DNA from: a virus
Length of the DNA: 39,560 bases
Direction: 5' to 3' (one strand)
Virus record (IMG/VR): IMGVR_UViG_3300043595_000047
Coordinates: 1-39,560 of that record
Shown: positions 39,353-39,560 of the stretch, in pieces
Layout: each line of letters begins with the position of its first letter
Numbering within the stretch: the stretch's first letter is position 1
Program-made: the position numbers and the translations under genes
Notes under the pieces: model-generated
Told to the model about the DNA's origin: nothing
The model's database searches: none
The model's input: the letters and a program-made list of their open reading frames with translations, nothing else

Positions 39353-39384
39353 AGGCGGAAAATCGGCGGAAAACAGGCGGAATC
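39353..39384 (+). repeat. Iteron-like tandem repeats (11-bp period)
   Basis: Three units, AGGCGGAAAA (39353), CGGCGGAAAA (39364) and AGGCGGAATC (39375), occur with exact 11-base spacing, immediately after the ATPase stop. A further AGGCGGAAAAGCGGAATC lies at 39447-39464. Clustered 11-bp repeats beside a replication ATPase suggest an origin or operator. The frame from ATG 39348 across them is open to the window end, so coding cannot be excluded. Confidence 0.55.
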
Positions 39385-39420
39385 CGGGGGTCGGCAAGCC
39401 TTCCGGCAGGATTCCGTCAT

Positions 39421-39444
39421 GGTCCCCCCCCTTTAGGGGGGACC
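39421..39444. terminator. 9-bp perfect hairpin at window end
   Basis: GGTCCCCCC (39421-39429), loop CCTTTA and GGGGGGACC (39436-39444) pair perfectly. It lies between the two iteron clusters. It could end the early transcript, although no T-run follows, or be part of an origin structure. Bases 39445-39560 hold more GCGGAA repeats and no recognisable gene. Confidence 0.6.
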
Positions 39445-39560
39445 GGAGGCGGAAAAGCGGAATCGTCCGGCGGACTGGTCCATGGGTCGCGGAAACGGAA
39501 CGGACATCGACCCTCGGGGTAGGGGGGTCAAATCCTCGGCGATCGGTTGGTGCTAAGGAC

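Noticed and set aside
39520-39545. GGGGGTCAAATCCTC resembling a tRNA T-arm (possible att site in a tRNA)
   Set aside because: The stem does not pair properly and no acceptor or anticodon arm is present. It may be chance.
1-39560. Circular genome by joining the two window ends
   Set aside because: The frames at both ends stay open across the join, but no terminal repeat is shared, so closure cannot be shown.
1-39560. CRISPR array, tRNA, rRNA, transposon or retroelement (e.g. diversity-generating) signals
   Set aside because: No spaced repeat array, transposase, reverse transcriptase or RNA gene was found. The repeats present are short, phage-regulatory or within the fibre gene.

Overview
The window is almost entirely a temperate siphovirus (prophage or assembled phage genome) of a high-GC host. 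The gene content is typical of Caudoviricetes: tyrosine integrase with excisionase, divergent repressor/Cro switch, HK97-type terminase, portal, protease and capsid, a frameshifted tail chaperone, tape measure, a large tail tip/fibre protein, an amidase lysis cassette and an exonuclease/annealing-protein recombination module. High GC, many GTG starts, ATGA/GTGA stop-start overlaps, apparently leaderless switch genes and a GT87-like mannosyltransferase fit a phage of Actinomycetota or Chloroflexota. This host assignment is inference. No host chromosomal gene, rRNA, tRNA or CRISPR array was recognised.

Layout. 1-4.6 kb: glycosyltransferase plus nucleotidyltransferase (locus A), then a chain of small translationally coupled genes including a VRR-NUC nuclease, ending in an excisionase-like gene. 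4.6-6.5 kb: integrase and a repeat-flanked segment that looks like attP. 6.8-9.2 kb: promoter, membrane/coiled-coil protein, two holin candidates and an amidase endolysin. 9.2-21 kb: HNH, small and large terminase, portal, S49 protease, major capsid, a TagB/TagF-like transferase plus second glycosyltransferase (locus B), connector proteins and tail tube. 21-21.75 kb: two reverse-strand cargo genes. 21.8-29.1 kb: tail chaperone with -1 frameshift, HNH, tape measure, and one 1198-residue tail tip/fibre protein. 29.0-29.9 kb: reverse-strand GT87-like membrane transferase. 30.1-31.2 kb: immunity switch. 31.3-39.35 kb: small early genes, YqaJ exonuclease, RecT-like annealing protein, an orphan ParB-like protein, an internally shortened ATPase and a RecA-fold replication ATPase. 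The last 200 bases are iteron-like and may be an origin.

How it fits together. The most unusual content is a dispersed set of surface-modification genes. Locus A pairs a glycosyltransferase with a CDP/ADP-type nucleotidyltransferase. Locus B, placed between capsid and connector genes, pairs a CDP-glycerol-phosphotransferase-like enzyme with a glycosyltransferase. A polyprenol-dependent mannosyltransferase-like gene sits behind the receptor-binding protein. These could decorate the virion or alter the host envelope. Other points of note are a 16-bp-arm palindrome exactly at a reading-frame switch (1860-1893), a pair of promoters sharing TTGACA-N18-CAGACTGCG (before the capsid gene and at the Cro gene), a canonical CCCAAAC slippery site in the tail chaperone, and an ATPase gene that retains Walker A but lacks the rest of its catalytic core.
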